DNA of 13,938 nt from an uncultured Coriobacteriales bacterium (GTDB taxonomy: Bacteria > Actinomycetota > Coriobacteriia > Coriobacteriales > UMGS124). Position numbers and translations under genes: made by a program. Location: positions 1 to 13,938 of the forward strand of contig CAKUFZ010000036.1 of the NCBI GenBank assembly GCA_934654475.1. Direction: 5' to 3'. How positions within the stretch are numbered: the stretch's first letter is position 1; every line of letters starts with the position of its first letter. Under the pieces are notes generated by a model. It did not search any database. It was not told the DNA's origin and was given only the letters and a program-made list of their open reading frames with translations. Below, piece by piece: positions 1-7,730 of the stretch.

Positions 1-554
1 CCGGCGAGCGCTGCGTCAACGAGCTCACCGACCGCAAGCGCTACTGCGACGTGATCTTCGAGGTCGGCGAGCCCCTCGTCCAGGTCACCAGCGACGCCAA
101 CGTGCCCGACTGGAGCCGCGGCCAGCTCGAGAGGTGCCTGGAGAACGGCGTCTCCTGGCAGTTCGACAGCCTCGAGGAGCTCGCCGAGCACTTCGGGATG
201 CCCGTCGACGCCTTCCTGGCCCAGATGGAGCGCTACAACGAGGCCGTCGAGGCCAGGGACGACGAGCAGTTCGGCAAGGCCATCCCCGAGGACGCCGTCG
301 CCATCGACACCGCGCCCTTCTACGCCACCCGCCTGTGGCCGAAGGTCCACCACACCATGGGCGGCGTCAAGACCGACGTCGACACCCGCGTGCTCGACGT
401 GCGCCTGCAGCCCATCGAGGGCCTCTACGCCGCCGGCGAGGTCACGGGCGGCGTCCACGGCGCCTGCCGCCTGGGCTCCTGCGCCACGGCCGACTGCCTG
501 GTCAACGGCCGCATCGCCGGCCAGATGGCCGCAGCCGCCGAGCCCGTCGCCTAA
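1..554 (+). CDS. FAD-dependent fumarate reductase-like flavoprotein, C-terminal part (5' end outside window)
   Basis: The reading frame is open from base 3, so the gene enters from the left edge and only about the last 183 residues are present. It ends in a double stop (TAATAA). Visible motifs are those of the fumarate reductase/flavocytochrome c flavoprotein family: GERCVNE followed by an Arg-rich stretch where the family's proton-donating Arg lies; KVHHTMGGVKTD with the substrate-binding His; and LYAAGEVTGGVHGACRLG, which holds the last FAD-binding segment and a substrate-carboxylate Arg. Family members reduce a C=C bond of small organic acids or other acceptors with electrons from a cytochrome or quinol chain. 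The family is large and diverse in Eggerthellaceae, so the substrate cannot be named. The N-terminal dinucleotide-binding domain and any signal peptide are off the window. By eye, third codon positions are almost all G or C, more extreme than in the genes that follow. Confidence 0.85.
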   Translation, partial: GERCVNELTDRKRYCDVIFEVGEPLVQVTSDANVPDWSRGQLERCLENGVSWQFDSLEELAEHFGMPVDAFLAQMERYNEAVEARDDEQFGKAIPEDAVAIDTAPFYATRLWPKVHHTMGGVKTDVDTRVLDVRLQPIEGLYAAGEVTGGVHGACRLGSCATADCLVNGRIAGQMAAAAEPVA

Positions 555-612
555 TAACGGGCGTTAGGGCCCCGAGGGCCCCGCGGCCCCGCATGAACCA
601 ACCCCCCCGGGC

Positions 613-650
613 GGGGCGTCGGCAGCGATGCTGGCGCCCCGTTATGTTTG
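613..650 (+). terminator. GC-rich hairpin terminator after the flavoprotein gene
   Basis: GGGGCG (613-618) pairs with CGCCCC (635-640). A small inner AGC/GCT stem can form in the loop, and GTTATGTTTG follows. It lies about 60 bp after the double stop of the flavoprotein gene and points the right way. The U-tract is only moderate, so termination may be incomplete; a second hairpin lies just beyond. Confidence 0.55.
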
Positions 651-699
651 TCTAGCGTCAGAGCAAGACCGTGCGGCTGTGACAGTTCAAGCCCAAAGG

Positions 700-750
700 A
701 AAAGCCTTCTTCTACACCTATATATATAGATGTAGAAGAAGGCTGTTTTC
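700..750. terminator. Long AT-rich inverted repeat, probable bidirectional terminator
   Basis: AGCCTTCTTCTACA (703-716) is perfectly repeated in inverted form at 731-744. After one mismatch (717/730) the pairing continues through CTATA/TATAG almost to the tip, giving about 19 paired bases with hardly any loop. A run of A precedes the left arm (700-703) and GTTTT follows the right arm, so both strands read as stem plus T-rich tail. It sits between two convergent genes, the flavoprotein (+) and the cation transporter (-), which is where a two-way terminator is expected. Its AT-rich make-up stands out from the GC-rich surroundings. Confidence 0.7.
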
Positions 751-956
751 ATACAGGCAAGGATAAGAATCGTTCTGGCTTGAGGATGCCGGGGATGCCT
801 GTTCCCACTGAGTCACATTGTTGCGCCGAGCTAGAGGCCGAGCGCTTTCGGCGTGATTTGACATGGCATGGCATCAGGCACGTTGCCATATTCTCACGGA
901 GGCCTCAACATGATGCCTTGTATTGAAAAGCATCGCCCTGACTGCCTTGTTTGAGA

Positions 957-2114
957 TTAGATATGGTCGACCGTGATGACGCAATGGTGGCCCGGATACT
1001 TGCTGGCAACGGCTGTGGTGACTTTGGAGACGAGGTCTTGCTCGGGAATCTCCACCCCGTAGGGCTCCAGGATGTCGAAGATGACGTTGGTGCGGTTGTC
1101 GCCGGGCACGATGCGCAGGTCATGGATGCTCATGCGGCTGTCCAATCCAGCCACGAACTGTGCAATTTCCCTGCGTAGCTCGGACACATGCGGGTCGGTC
1201 GTCACGATAGGATCGAGGTGGATGACGACATTGAGGTTGTCGTTCTTTCGAAAGTCTTCCTCAATGGAGTCGATGACCTCGTGGCTCTTGAGCACATCGG
1301 TCTCGGCGGGAACCTCGGCGTGCAGGCTTGCGAAGATGCGGCCGGGGCCGTAGTCGTGGACCATGAGGTCGTGCACACCCAGAATGCCCGGGTAGGACTT
1401 GGCCTTCTCTTCAATCATATGGGCGAGCTCAGGACTGGCGGGTTTGCCAAGGAGCGGGTCAATTGTGTCGCGGATAAGGCCCACGCCGCTCCACAAGATG
1501 AAGAAGGCAACTGCAAGACCCATCCAACCGTCGAGGTCAAAGCCGGTAAGCTCCGAAATCACTGCGGCCACGAGAACGGCGCCTGTGGTAAGGACGTCGT
1601 TGCGGGAGTCTACCGACGCGGCCTCAAGCGTGCCTGAATCGATAGCCTTGCCAACTTGCCTGTTGAAGACGCACATCCAGCTTTTTACGGCAATGGAAAG
1701 CAGCAGAACGGCGACAAGGGCGGCACTGAACTCCACCGGCACGGGATTGAGCAGCTTATCAAAGCTCCCCTTTGCTAGCTCGACTCCCACAAGCATGACG
1801 ATGACGGCAACCATGAGGCTTGCCAGGTACTCGTAGCGTCCGTGGCCATAGGGATGGCCTGCGTCGGCAGGCTTGGCTGCAAGCTTGAATCCCAAGAGAC
1901 TGATGATGTTCGAAGCGGCATCGGACAAGTTGTTCAATGCGTCGGCGACGATTGAGACTGAACCGGAAAGCACGCCGATGCCCGCCTTGCCCGTGCAGAG
2001 CAGCACGTTGAGAATAATCCCAACGACGCTGGCTTTAGCGCCAACGGCCTCGCGGTACTTTGGGTTGTCGTTCTTATTGTCGGCATTGGCAATCGTGCGG
2101 GCGAGCCACAACAT
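957..2114 (-). CDS. Cation diffusion facilitator (CDF) family metal exporter, Mn-type motifs
   Basis: This is a 385-residue inner-membrane exporter of divalent metal, working in exchange for protons. Six membrane helices fall roughly between residues 25 and 220. The metal site is visible: ADALNNLSD (57-65) gives an NxxxD pair in TM2 and DSRND (169-173) gives DxxxD in TM5. That combination resembles manganese exporters such as pneumococcal MntE rather than zinc exporters, which use HxxxD. The conserved HPYGHGRYEYLASL segment (87-100) follows TM2. The cytoplasmic domain (about 225-305) is followed by about 75 further residues that look like a second ferredoxin-like fold, so the protein is longer than the usual 300 or so. 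The ATG at 2114 is preceded by AAAGGGA about 8 nt upstream. It lies last in the minus-strand series, 128 nt after the glycosylase gene, so it may be transcribed separately. Metal specificity is inferred from motif only. Confidence 0.9.
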   Translation of the reverse strand: MLWLARTIANADNKNDNPKYREAVGAKASVVGIILNVLLCTGKAGIGVLSGSVSIVADALNNLSDAASNIISLLGFKLAAKPADAGHPYGHGRYEYLASLMVAVIVMLVGVELAKGSFDKLLNPVPVEFSAALVAVLLLSIAVKSWMCVFNRQVGKAIDSGTLEAASVDSRNDVLTTGAVLVAAVISELTGFDLDGWMGLAVAFFILWSGVGLIRDTIDPLLGKPASPELAHMIEEKAKSYPGILGVHDLMVHDYGPGRIFASLHAEVPAETDVLKSHEVIDSIEEDFRKNDNLNVVIHLDPIVTTDPHVSELRREIAQFVAGLDSRMSIHDLRIVPGDNRTNVIFDILEPYGVEIPEQDLVSKVTTAVASKYPGHHCVITVDHI

Positions 2115-2242
2115 ATATAACAGTCCCTTTCAGTTGTTTTGTCACGCGCGAAAGAATACCCTACGCTGCGCCGGGCACGAAAAAGCGAACGAAATCAACC
2201 AGTTACAGGGCGCGAACAATCTGCCTTTTCCACTCTGCTCCC

Positions 2243-2869
2243 CTATTGTTTGGAGAGCCACCACAAATAAATCGACGCTGTGGTTCCATATGGATGAAAT
2301 GGAGCCGTGAGCTGGTCAAACAGTTGTCTGGTAAGCTTATCGGGGTCGATGTGCTTGAGGGTGCACAACCCTCGCCTGATGGCCGCATCTCCATAGGAGA
2401 TGACATCGGGTCGCTCATAGCAGTGGATGAGAAGCATCTCCGCCGTCCATCGGCCGATGCCGCGCAGGCCCACGAGCGTGGAGAGGACGACCTCATCGGG
2501 TTCGTGACGCAAAGCCTCGAGGTCAAGCGTCCCATCTATTGTCTTACAAGCGACGTCATGGATGTACTCGGCCTTCTTGAAGGTCGTCCCGCATGCTTTG
2601 ATATCGGCGGGGTCAGCCTGAGCGAGGGCATGGGGACTCACGGGATTGCCAAATCGCTGCGTCAGTCGCCCCCAGATGGTCGCCGCGGCTTTGAGGCTGA
2701 TGAGCTGGTCGTTGATTGAGCGCACGAGGCATTGGAATGCGTCTTCATCCACCGGGCGCTCAGGTCTGAAGCCTTGCGCCTCGCACTGCGCTATGACCGC
2801 GGCAAAGTCGGCATCGGCCTGCGACAGATAGTTGAGTTCGCGGGTCCCATAGGGAAACGGATGGGTCAT
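2243..2869 (-). CDS. DNA-3-methyladenine glycosylase II family protein (AlkA-type, HhH-GPD)
   Basis: A 208-residue base-excision repair glycosylase that would remove alkylated bases such as 3-methyladenine. The helix-hairpin-helix is at about 132-146 (LVGLRGIGRWTAEML), followed by ISYGDAAIRRG, where D161 is the expected catalytic aspartate of the HhH-GPD superfamily. SINDQLISLKAA (51-62) matches the family's conserved QxISxKAA-like helix. The frame is open further upstream to 2983, but the chosen ATG at 2869 has AAGAAGG about 7 nt before it. The longer version would run into the end of xdhC and adds a low-complexity, unfamily-like N-terminus. It lacks the AlkA N-terminal domain, as many short bacterial members do. 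It follows xdhC by 76 nt, so read-through from the hydroxylase operon is possible, but no functional link is evident. Confidence 0.88.
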   Translation of the reverse strand: MTHPFPYGTRELNYLSQADADFAAVIAQCEAQGFRPERPVDEDAFQCLVRSINDQLISLKAAATIWGRLTQRFGNPVSPHALAQADPADIKACGTTFKKAEYIHDVACKTIDGTLDLEALRHEPDEVVLSTLVGLRGIGRWTAEMLLIHCYERPDVISYGDAAIRRGLCTLKHIDPDKLTRQLFDQLTAPFHPYGTTASIYLWWLSKQ

Positions 2870-2945
2870 CGGAACGCCTTCTTTCTGTCGCGAGGCCAAA
2901 GTATGTCGCAGTGTTGTTTGCGGGAGGCAGTGGTGACTTGAGGGT

Positions 2946-3956
2946 TTAGTGAGTTGCGCGATGCAGGATGCACTCGGCTGCAACGCTCACGGCGATCTCC
3001 TCGGGCGTCTCTGCTTGGATTTCCAAACCAATGGGCATGTGCACGGTGTCGAGCACCTCGTCGGGGATGCCCGCCTTATGCATGAGGTCGCGTGCCATGG
3101 CGATCTTTCGGCGAGAGCCCATGAAGCCGACGTAGGCCAAAGGCTGACGAAGGGCCTGCTCAAGTATGGCGTAGTCAAACTTGTGGCTGTGACTCATGAT
3201 GAAGACGTAGTCGTGCTCGTTAAACGTCAGCGAGGCTGCAATGTCCTGGTAGTCGCCCAAGATGACCTTATGCGCACCGGGATGCAGCTCAGGCTGGGCG
3301 AATTCAGGGCGGCAGTCGAAAAGCGTGCAGTCGAAGCCGACGCGAGACAAGGCGCCAACTGTGGCGTGCCCCACATGACCGCCGCCAAAGATGATGGCGC
3401 GCACGGGCAGAGGTACGGGCATCACAAGGTGGCCCTCTATGATGCAATTCTGCTTGCACCCAACGATTTTTTGGCCAGATGCGTTGCTGTCGCCCGCCAA
3501 AACCTCGTCTGTAGCATCAATCAGGGTAACTTCGCCTGGGAAGAGCGAGGCATCATCGTGGCACGCAAGCACCAGATATGCTGGGATGCGCTGGTCAAAG
3601 CAGTGCAGAATCTCAGTCGCCACTTCATTCCATGCCTTGTTGTCGCTGCTTATGGGCGTGTACAGAAGGCCGGCGTCGCCGCCGCAGGGCATGTCAAGAC
3701 CGCCGTTGGCCTGTTGCCTGAGGGTCATGCCCTCCATGTAGCAAGCGCTCTGACCCAGCATGGTGCGCGCTTGGTTGATGGCGCGGGCCTCCATTGCGCC
3801 GCCGCCGACGGTTCCGCAGACCAGGCCATCCTGGGACACCAGCATCTGGGATCCGGCATCGCGTGGCGTGGAGCCCTCGCTTTCGGCAACGGTGACCAGC
3901 ACCAAGTCGCGGCCGGTGGTTGCGGCATCCAGTATGTGTTGTGCGATATCGCGCAT
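2946..3956 (-). CDS. xdhC: XdhC/CoxI family molybdenum hydroxylase maturation protein
   Basis: 336 residues. XdhC proteins bind molybdenum cofactor, protect it and support its sulfuration before insertion into xanthine-dehydrogenase-type enzymes. The N-terminal XdhC/CoxI domain shows EGSTPRDAGSQMLV (27-40) and GTVGGGAMEARA (48-59), with MPCGG at 89-93. The C-terminal Rossmann domain shows IIFGGGHVGHA (188-198), MSHSHKFD (254-261) and YVGFMGSRRK (275-284), all hallmarks of the family. The ATG at 3956 is preceded by AAGGGAG, which overlaps the yqeB stop region; the gap to yqeB is 11 nt, indicating cotranscription. Its place directly behind hydroxylase, yqeC and yqeB genes supports a role in maturing that enzyme. 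In a selenium-type system the added atom could be selenium rather than sulfur; this is inferred from the neighbours and not visible in the protein. Confidence 0.93.
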   Translation of the reverse strand: MRDIAQHILDAATTGRDLVLVTVAESEGSTPRDAGSQMLVSQDGLVCGTVGGGAMEARAINQARTMLGQSACYMEGMTLRQQANGGLDMPCGGDAGLLYTPISSDNKAWNEVATEILHCFDQRIPAYLVLACHDDASLFPGEVTLIDATDEVLAGDSNASGQKIVGCKQNCIIEGHLVMPVPLPVRAIIFGGGHVGHATVGALSRVGFDCTLFDCRPEFAQPELHPGAHKVILGDYQDIAASLTFNEHDYVFIMSHSHKFDYAILEQALRQPLAYVGFMGSRRKIAMARDLMHKAGIPDEVLDTVHMPIGLEIQAETPEEIAVSVAAECILHRATH

Positions 3957-3967
3957 TGCAAACTCCC

Positions 3968-4777
3968 TTACGGCTTTGCAGGATGAGAGAACGTGCCGGA
4001 CAGGTGCAGGATGGCCTCCACCACTCCCCCGGCAACGGACAGGCCTTTATCGGATACCAGTTGGCAGTACCCGTCGTCATCACGTGGGTCCACATCGCCG
4101 CACTTCAAGCCCGCCCTGGCTTGGACGCCATCGGCGAGTAGGCCCCGCAACACGCCCGTGAGCGTGGCAACCACGGGGGTTTCGTCCACATAGGCCACGA
4201 CCTGGCCTTCTTCAACATGGTCGCCAATCATGGACACGCCGCGAAAGACTCCCTCACACGGCGCGCGCAGCACACGCTCGCCTGCATAGCCGCCCACAAG
4301 ACCCGGTATAGCAGTGTTGGGAAGGGCGCTGCCCGTGTAATACGCGCGACCGAGGGTGTGGCCGCGCATGGTCTCGACCACGGCATGGCAATCCTTGCCC
4401 GCGGTGAAGCCGGGGCCGACGCCGACCACGATGGGTGCCATATCCATGGATGTGCCCACATTGCGCTTGGCCAGGATGGCGTCGACCACGATGTCGGGCT
4501 GTATCGTCTCGAGACACATGCATGCGGGGTCGATTAGGACAGGTATGACATCGCTGCCACTCAGCAGCTCCAATGCATGGCTGCCATCTCGTGCAAGAAC
4601 AGCAGTCATGCCCTCTACCTGGTATTTTTCCGTGCGGATGGCTTCACTGAACGCCACAGTGCGCCTCACAGTGAGGGGGTGCGCCACCTCGGTCATGACG
4701 ACGGAGATGCCGCATCGGCGAAGGCGAAGCGCGATGGCGCTGGCGATATCACCCGCACCGCGAATCAGCGCAAGCAT
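3968..4777 (-). CDS. yqeB: YqeB, selenium-dependent molybdenum hydroxylase system accessory protein
   Basis: 269 residues, the usual family length. The N-terminus has a nucleotide-binding-like GAGDIASAIA (7-16), then TVRRTVAFSEAI (36-47) and ATSMD-like motif NVGTSMDMAPIVVGVGPGF (106-124), all characteristic of YqeB. The C-terminal part (about 174-232) resembles a biotinyl/lipoyl-like fold, ending in GLKCGDVDPR. Comparative genomics ties YqeB to YqeC, SelD and molybdenum hydroxylases carrying a labile selenium; its biochemical activity is not firmly known. The ATG at 4777 lies inside the end of yqeC (13-nt overlap), with GGAGG about 10 nt upstream, so translation is probably coupled. No selD is present in the window, so selenium supply must come from elsewhere in the genome if the system is complete. 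Confidence 0.92.
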   Translation of the reverse strand: MLALIRGAGDIASAIALRLRRCGISVVMTEVAHPLTVRRTVAFSEAIRTEKYQVEGMTAVLARDGSHALELLSGSDVIPVLIDPACMCLETIQPDIVVDAILAKRNVGTSMDMAPIVVGVGPGFTAGKDCHAVVETMRGHTLGRAYYTGSALPNTAIPGLVGGYAGERVLRAPCEGVFRGVSMIGDHVEEGQVVAYVDETPVVATLTGVLRGLLADGVQARAGLKCGDVDPRDDDGYCQLVSDKGLSVAGGVVEAILHLSGTFSHPAKP

Positions 4778-5436
4778 CGAAACTCATTCCTCCACAGGCT
4801 TCCAGCGATGACGGGCGTTTTAGTAAGGGCCGCGATGCTTTCGGCCTTTTGCCAGTCGGACTCGGTTTCGACCTTGTTGATCAAGACCACATCGTGCAGG
4901 CTCTCGGCTTCCAAAACGGTGGCCACCATTTCCGGGGTCACTGTCTCGTCTACCGAAGTGCTTGCAAGCTGTGCATAGAGCTCGGGGCGATGGCATGTTT
5001 GCGAGATGGGCACACCCACGCCGTCGATTCCCACTACGCATACCACGCGGTTTGTGCATGCAGGAATCACCGGCTCGTGCTCGGCGTGGGCCTTCAAAGG
5101 CAGCCTCTTTGCCCCATCGGCCTCTACCAGCACGTAATCGGCAATGCCTGCCAGGTCAGAAAACGCTACGCGGGGAGCATCCAGCTTGCCTGTGGGCTCG
5201 TGAATGGAACCCACGCACGCAAGAGGGCTGGTGGCGAGTGCCGATTCGATGTCGCCAAGCTCGGTGCTCAGCAGCACGGGGCACCAGTCAGGGACATACA
5301 TCTTCGTGCTGGTGGCCACGACCACGCGTGCATGCTTTGACAGCTCATCTGCCAAAGCATGCAGAAGCGTGGATTTGCCTCCCCCGCCGATGATGGCCGT
5401 CACACCTCGTTGGATGCGCAATGACTCGTACAGGAT
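4765..5436 (-). CDS. yqeC: YqeC, putative selenium-dependent hydroxylase accessory protein (non-canonical start likely)
   Basis: About 223 residues with a P-loop-like GGGGKST (17-23), VEADGAKRLPLKAHAEHEP (104-122), HRPELYAQLA (149-158) and LINKVE (185-190), the standard order in YqeC proteins. The family is linked by gene neighbourhood to selenium-dependent molybdenum hydroxylases and is thought to act in cofactor handling. The start is unusual. The frame has no ATG near the family N-terminus. GGAGGG (5448-5443) overlaps the end of the hydroxylase large subunit gene and is followed after 6 nt by ATC (5436-5434) and after 9 nt by CTG (5433-5431). The only canonical alternatives, TTG at 5421 and GTG at 5403, are too far from that ribosome-binding site or cut into the P-loop region. 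I give the AUC-based start; gene callers may choose TTG 5421. The large-subunit stop is at 5439, so translation is probably coupled. Confidence 0.88.
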   Translation of the reverse strand: MLYESLRIQRGVTAIIGGGGKSTLLHALADELSKHARVVVATSTKMYVPDWCPVLLSTELGDIESALATSPLACVGSIHEPTGKLDAPRVAFSDLAGIADYVLVEADGAKRLPLKAHAEHEPVIPACTNRVVCVVGIDGVGVPISQTCHRPELYAQLASTSVDETVTPEMVATVLEAESLHDVVLINKVETESDWQKAESIAALTKTPVIAGSLWRNEFRCLR

Positions 5437-5448
5437 GGTTATCCCTCC
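5431..5448 (-). promoter_or_regulatory. Ribosome-binding site deciding a non-ATG start (yqeC)
   Basis: On the minus strand GGAGGG (5448-5443), spacer ATAACC containing the TAA stop of the upstream gene, then ATC (5436-5434) and CTG (5433-5431). The geometry matches the FAD-subunit site: purine-rich motif, 6 nt, then an AUH codon. Confidence 0.55.
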
Positions 5449-7730
5449 GGTTTTGCCAACAGAATGTGCTCCGGCAGAACGGGCAGCTCGCGATGCCAGA
5501 CGCCCGTCGCCCTGTAAATGGCCTGCACAATGGCGGGTGCAGGCGTATTGATGACGACCTCGCCGATGGACTTTGCACCGAACGGGCCCGTCGGCTCGTA
5601 GGAGTGCTCGAACTCGACATTGAGACGGCCTGTGTCGAGGCGCGTGGGCAGGCGATAAGTGAAGAGGCTCGACTCGCGGATCTTGCCCTTGGGCGTGCGG
5701 GTCACGTCCTCCATGAGCGTGTGACCGATGCCCTGGACGATGCCGCCCTCCACCTGGATGCGCGCGAGGGCCGGGTTGATCGGGATGCCGCAGTCGACAA
5801 CAGCGGCGTAGTCCAGCACTTCCACCACGCCGGTCTCGCGATCGAGCTCGATCTCGGCCATGCCCACCATGAACGGCGGCGGGGAGACGGGAGAGGAGTG
5901 CGTGGCGCTGGCTTCGGCGAGCAGGTTGCTGTTGCACTGGCTCTTCTCGGCGATGTCGGTGAGAGGGATGGCCTGGCCCGTGCTCGCGCGGCGCACGCAG
6001 TCGCCCTCGAACTGCAATTCGCTCGCATCGCACGCAAGAATGCCTGCGGCAATGGCGCACAGACGCTCTTTGAGCTGGTCGCAGGCCTTTTCCACGGCCA
6101 TGCCCGTGACATAGGTGGTGGAAGACGCATAAGAGCCCGAGTCATACGGTGAGGCGTCCGTGTCGGCACCGAACACGTAGATATTGTCTACCGGGCATTC
6201 CATGTGCTCGGCGACCATCTGGGCGAGGATGGTGTCGCAGCCCGTGCCCATGTCGGCTGCACCGATGGCCAGCATGTACGTGCCGTCGTCGTTGAGCCTG
6301 ATGGTGGCCGAGCCTGTGTCGATGCCCGAGATGCCGGAGCCCTGCATGGATATGGCGACGCCCGCAGTGCGGACCTTGCCGTTGCCCATGTCGCGTACGG
6401 GATACTTGGCCTCCCAGTCGAACATTTCACGGCAATGCTCCAGGCAGCGGTCAAGGGCGCAAGAGTTGGTGACCTCGCCGTAGTAGGCCGGCATGGCCAT
6501 GCCCTCGCGCACGATGCACTGCTGGCGCAGTGCAATGGGGTCCATGCCCAGCGTCTCTGCCAGCTCGTTTACTGTGGTCTCCACGGCAAACTGACCCTGC
6601 GTGGCGCCGAAACCGCGGTAGGCGCCCGAGGGCTGTATGTTCGTGTAGACCAGGTTGGTCGTGAACTTGTAGGCCTCAAGCGAGCCGGTGTACAGGGGGA
6701 TGGACTTGTGGCCGGTGAGGCCGATGGTGGCCCAGCCATGCTCGCCATAGGCGCCGGTGTTGGAGAGCGTGTCCACGTGCAGGGCGCGGATGCGGCCGTC
6801 CTTGTTGGCGCCCAGGCGGACCTTGATTTGCATCTCATGGCGAGGAGAGCCGCAGGTCTGGGCCTCCTCACGTGTGAACACGCACAGAGAGGGACGGCCG
6901 GTCTTCAGTGTGACGAATGCGGGATAGACCTCGGACACGGCGGTTTGCTTCGCGCCAAAACCGCCGCCGATGCGCGGCTTCTCCACGCGGATGCGGCCTT
7001 TCGGGATGCCCAGGGCATGCGACAGGATGCGGCGAACGTGGAAGACGATCTGCGTGGATGAGATCACATGCAGGCGTCCATAGCGGTCCATCTCGCAATA
7101 CGTGCGGAAGGTCTCCATCATGGCTTGGTTGTAGGCCTTCGTGTGGTAGGTGCGCTCCATCACGATGTCGCAGTCGGCAAGCACGGCCTCGATGTCGCCG
7201 CTGCCGTCATCGCCGCAGGAAATGAGGTTGCGCTTGTTGTCACCGCCGAAGTCCTGGAACATGTGCCAGTCGTCTTCGGGGTGCACCAAGATGGGGTTGT
7301 CTTTGGCCGTGCGGAAGTCCAGAACAGCCTCGAGTACCTCGTAGGACACCTTGATGCGCTTGAGGGCTTTGTTGGCGGCCTCCTCGTTTTCGGCGGCCAC
7401 GATGGCCACGACATCGCCCACATAGCGCACGTGGCGGTCGATGATGAGGCGGTCGTAGGGACTGGTCTCGGGGTAGGTCTGGCCGGCGTTGGTAAAACGG
7501 TCGCTGGGCACATCTTCCCAGGTATACACGTCAACGACGCCGGGGACGGCCTTTGCCTTCGAGGTATCGATGGTTTGCACGATGGCGTTGGCGTGGGGGC
7601 TGCGCAGCAGCTTCACCACCAACGCGTCGTGCACAATGTCCTCGGTATAGACGGGCTTGCCCAGCAGCAGCTGCATCGAGTCCTTTTTGCGAACCGATTT
7701 GCCCACGGACTTGTAGTCGGGTCTATCCAT
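5439..7730 (-). CDS. Xanthine dehydrogenase family molybdenum hydroxylase, molybdopterin-binding (large) subunit
   Basis: 763 residues. It is the catalytic chain that hydroxylates an N-heterocycle, probably a purine, at a molybdopterin centre in the cytoplasm. Visible cofactor motifs are GGGFGAKQ (255-262), GAYRGFGATQG (369-379), MQGSGISGIDTGSA (462-475), AADMGTGCDT (491-500) and GAKSIGEV (718-725), in which E724 is the expected catalytic base. The N-terminal hammerhead domain covers about 15-135. The ATG at 7730 has GGGGAGG 6 nt upstream and overlaps the 2Fe-2S gene by 8 nt. An ATG six codons earlier (7748) sits before that ribosome-binding site and is rejected. Partners are the upstream 2Fe-2S and FAD subunits. 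YqeB/YqeC next door suggest the selenium-dependent type. Purine substrate is inferred from the nearby NCS2 permease; nicotinate or another heterocycle is possible. Confidence 0.92.
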   Translation of the reverse strand: MDRPDYKSVGKSVRKKDSMQLLLGKPVYTEDIVHDALVVKLLRSPHANAIVQTIDTSKAKAVPGVVDVYTWEDVPSDRFTNAGQTYPETSPYDRLIIDRHVRYVGDVVAIVAAENEEAANKALKRIKVSYEVLEAVLDFRTAKDNPILVHPEDDWHMFQDFGGDNKRNLISCGDDGSGDIEAVLADCDIVMERTYHTKAYNQAMMETFRTYCEMDRYGRLHVISSTQIVFHVRRILSHALGIPKGRIRVEKPRIGGGFGAKQTAVSEVYPAFVTLKTGRPSLCVFTREEAQTCGSPRHEMQIKVRLGANKDGRIRALHVDTLSNTGAYGEHGWATIGLTGHKSIPLYTGSLEAYKFTTNLVYTNIQPSGAYRGFGATQGQFAVETTVNELAETLGMDPIALRQQCIVREGMAMPAYYGEVTNSCALDRCLEHCREMFDWEAKYPVRDMGNGKVRTAGVAISMQGSGISGIDTGSATIRLNDDGTYMLAIGAADMGTGCDTILAQMVAEHMECPVDNIYVFGADTDASPYDSGSYASSTTYVTGMAVEKACDQLKERLCAIAAGILACDASELQFEGDCVRRASTGQAIPLTDIAEKSQCNSNLLAEASATHSSPVSPPPFMVGMAEIELDRETGVVEVLDYAAVVDCGIPINPALARIQVEGGIVQGIGHTLMEDVTRTPKGKIRESSLFTYRLPTRLDTGRLNVEFEHSYEPTGPFGAKSIGEVVINTPAPAIVQAIYRATGVWHRELPVLPEHILLAKPEG

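Larger units (their letters stand above)
555..956. other. Intergenic region between convergent genes
   Basis: Apart from the two hairpins at 613-650 and 700-750 there is no convincing gene. Between 751 and 956 there are only short inverted repeats: GCCGA/TCGGC at 837-841/848-852 and ATGGCA/TGCCAT at 868-873/884-889. A 14-codon ORF at 910-954 (ATG ATG CCT TGT ...) follows the purine-rich CGGAGG at 897-902. It is too short to support as a gene and no good promoter -10 is seen in front of it. A TTGACA at 858-863 has no matching -10 at normal spacing. Confidence 0.6.

Noticed and set aside
910..954. 14-codon ORF after CGGAGG, with an upstream TTGACA at 858-863
   Set aside because: Too short to judge, no -10 element at proper spacing, and no known small-protein pattern; kept only as a note in the intergenic entry.
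2949..3986. 345-codon plus-strand ORF opposite xdhC
   Set aside because: Mirrors xdhC exactly and shows no family motifs, while xdhC carries all expected ones.
5437..6060. Upstream extension of the yqeC frame deep into the hydroxylase large subunit
   Set aside because: The extra residues are Arg/His-rich shadow sequence of the large-subunit gene; the family N-terminus begins just before the P-loop.
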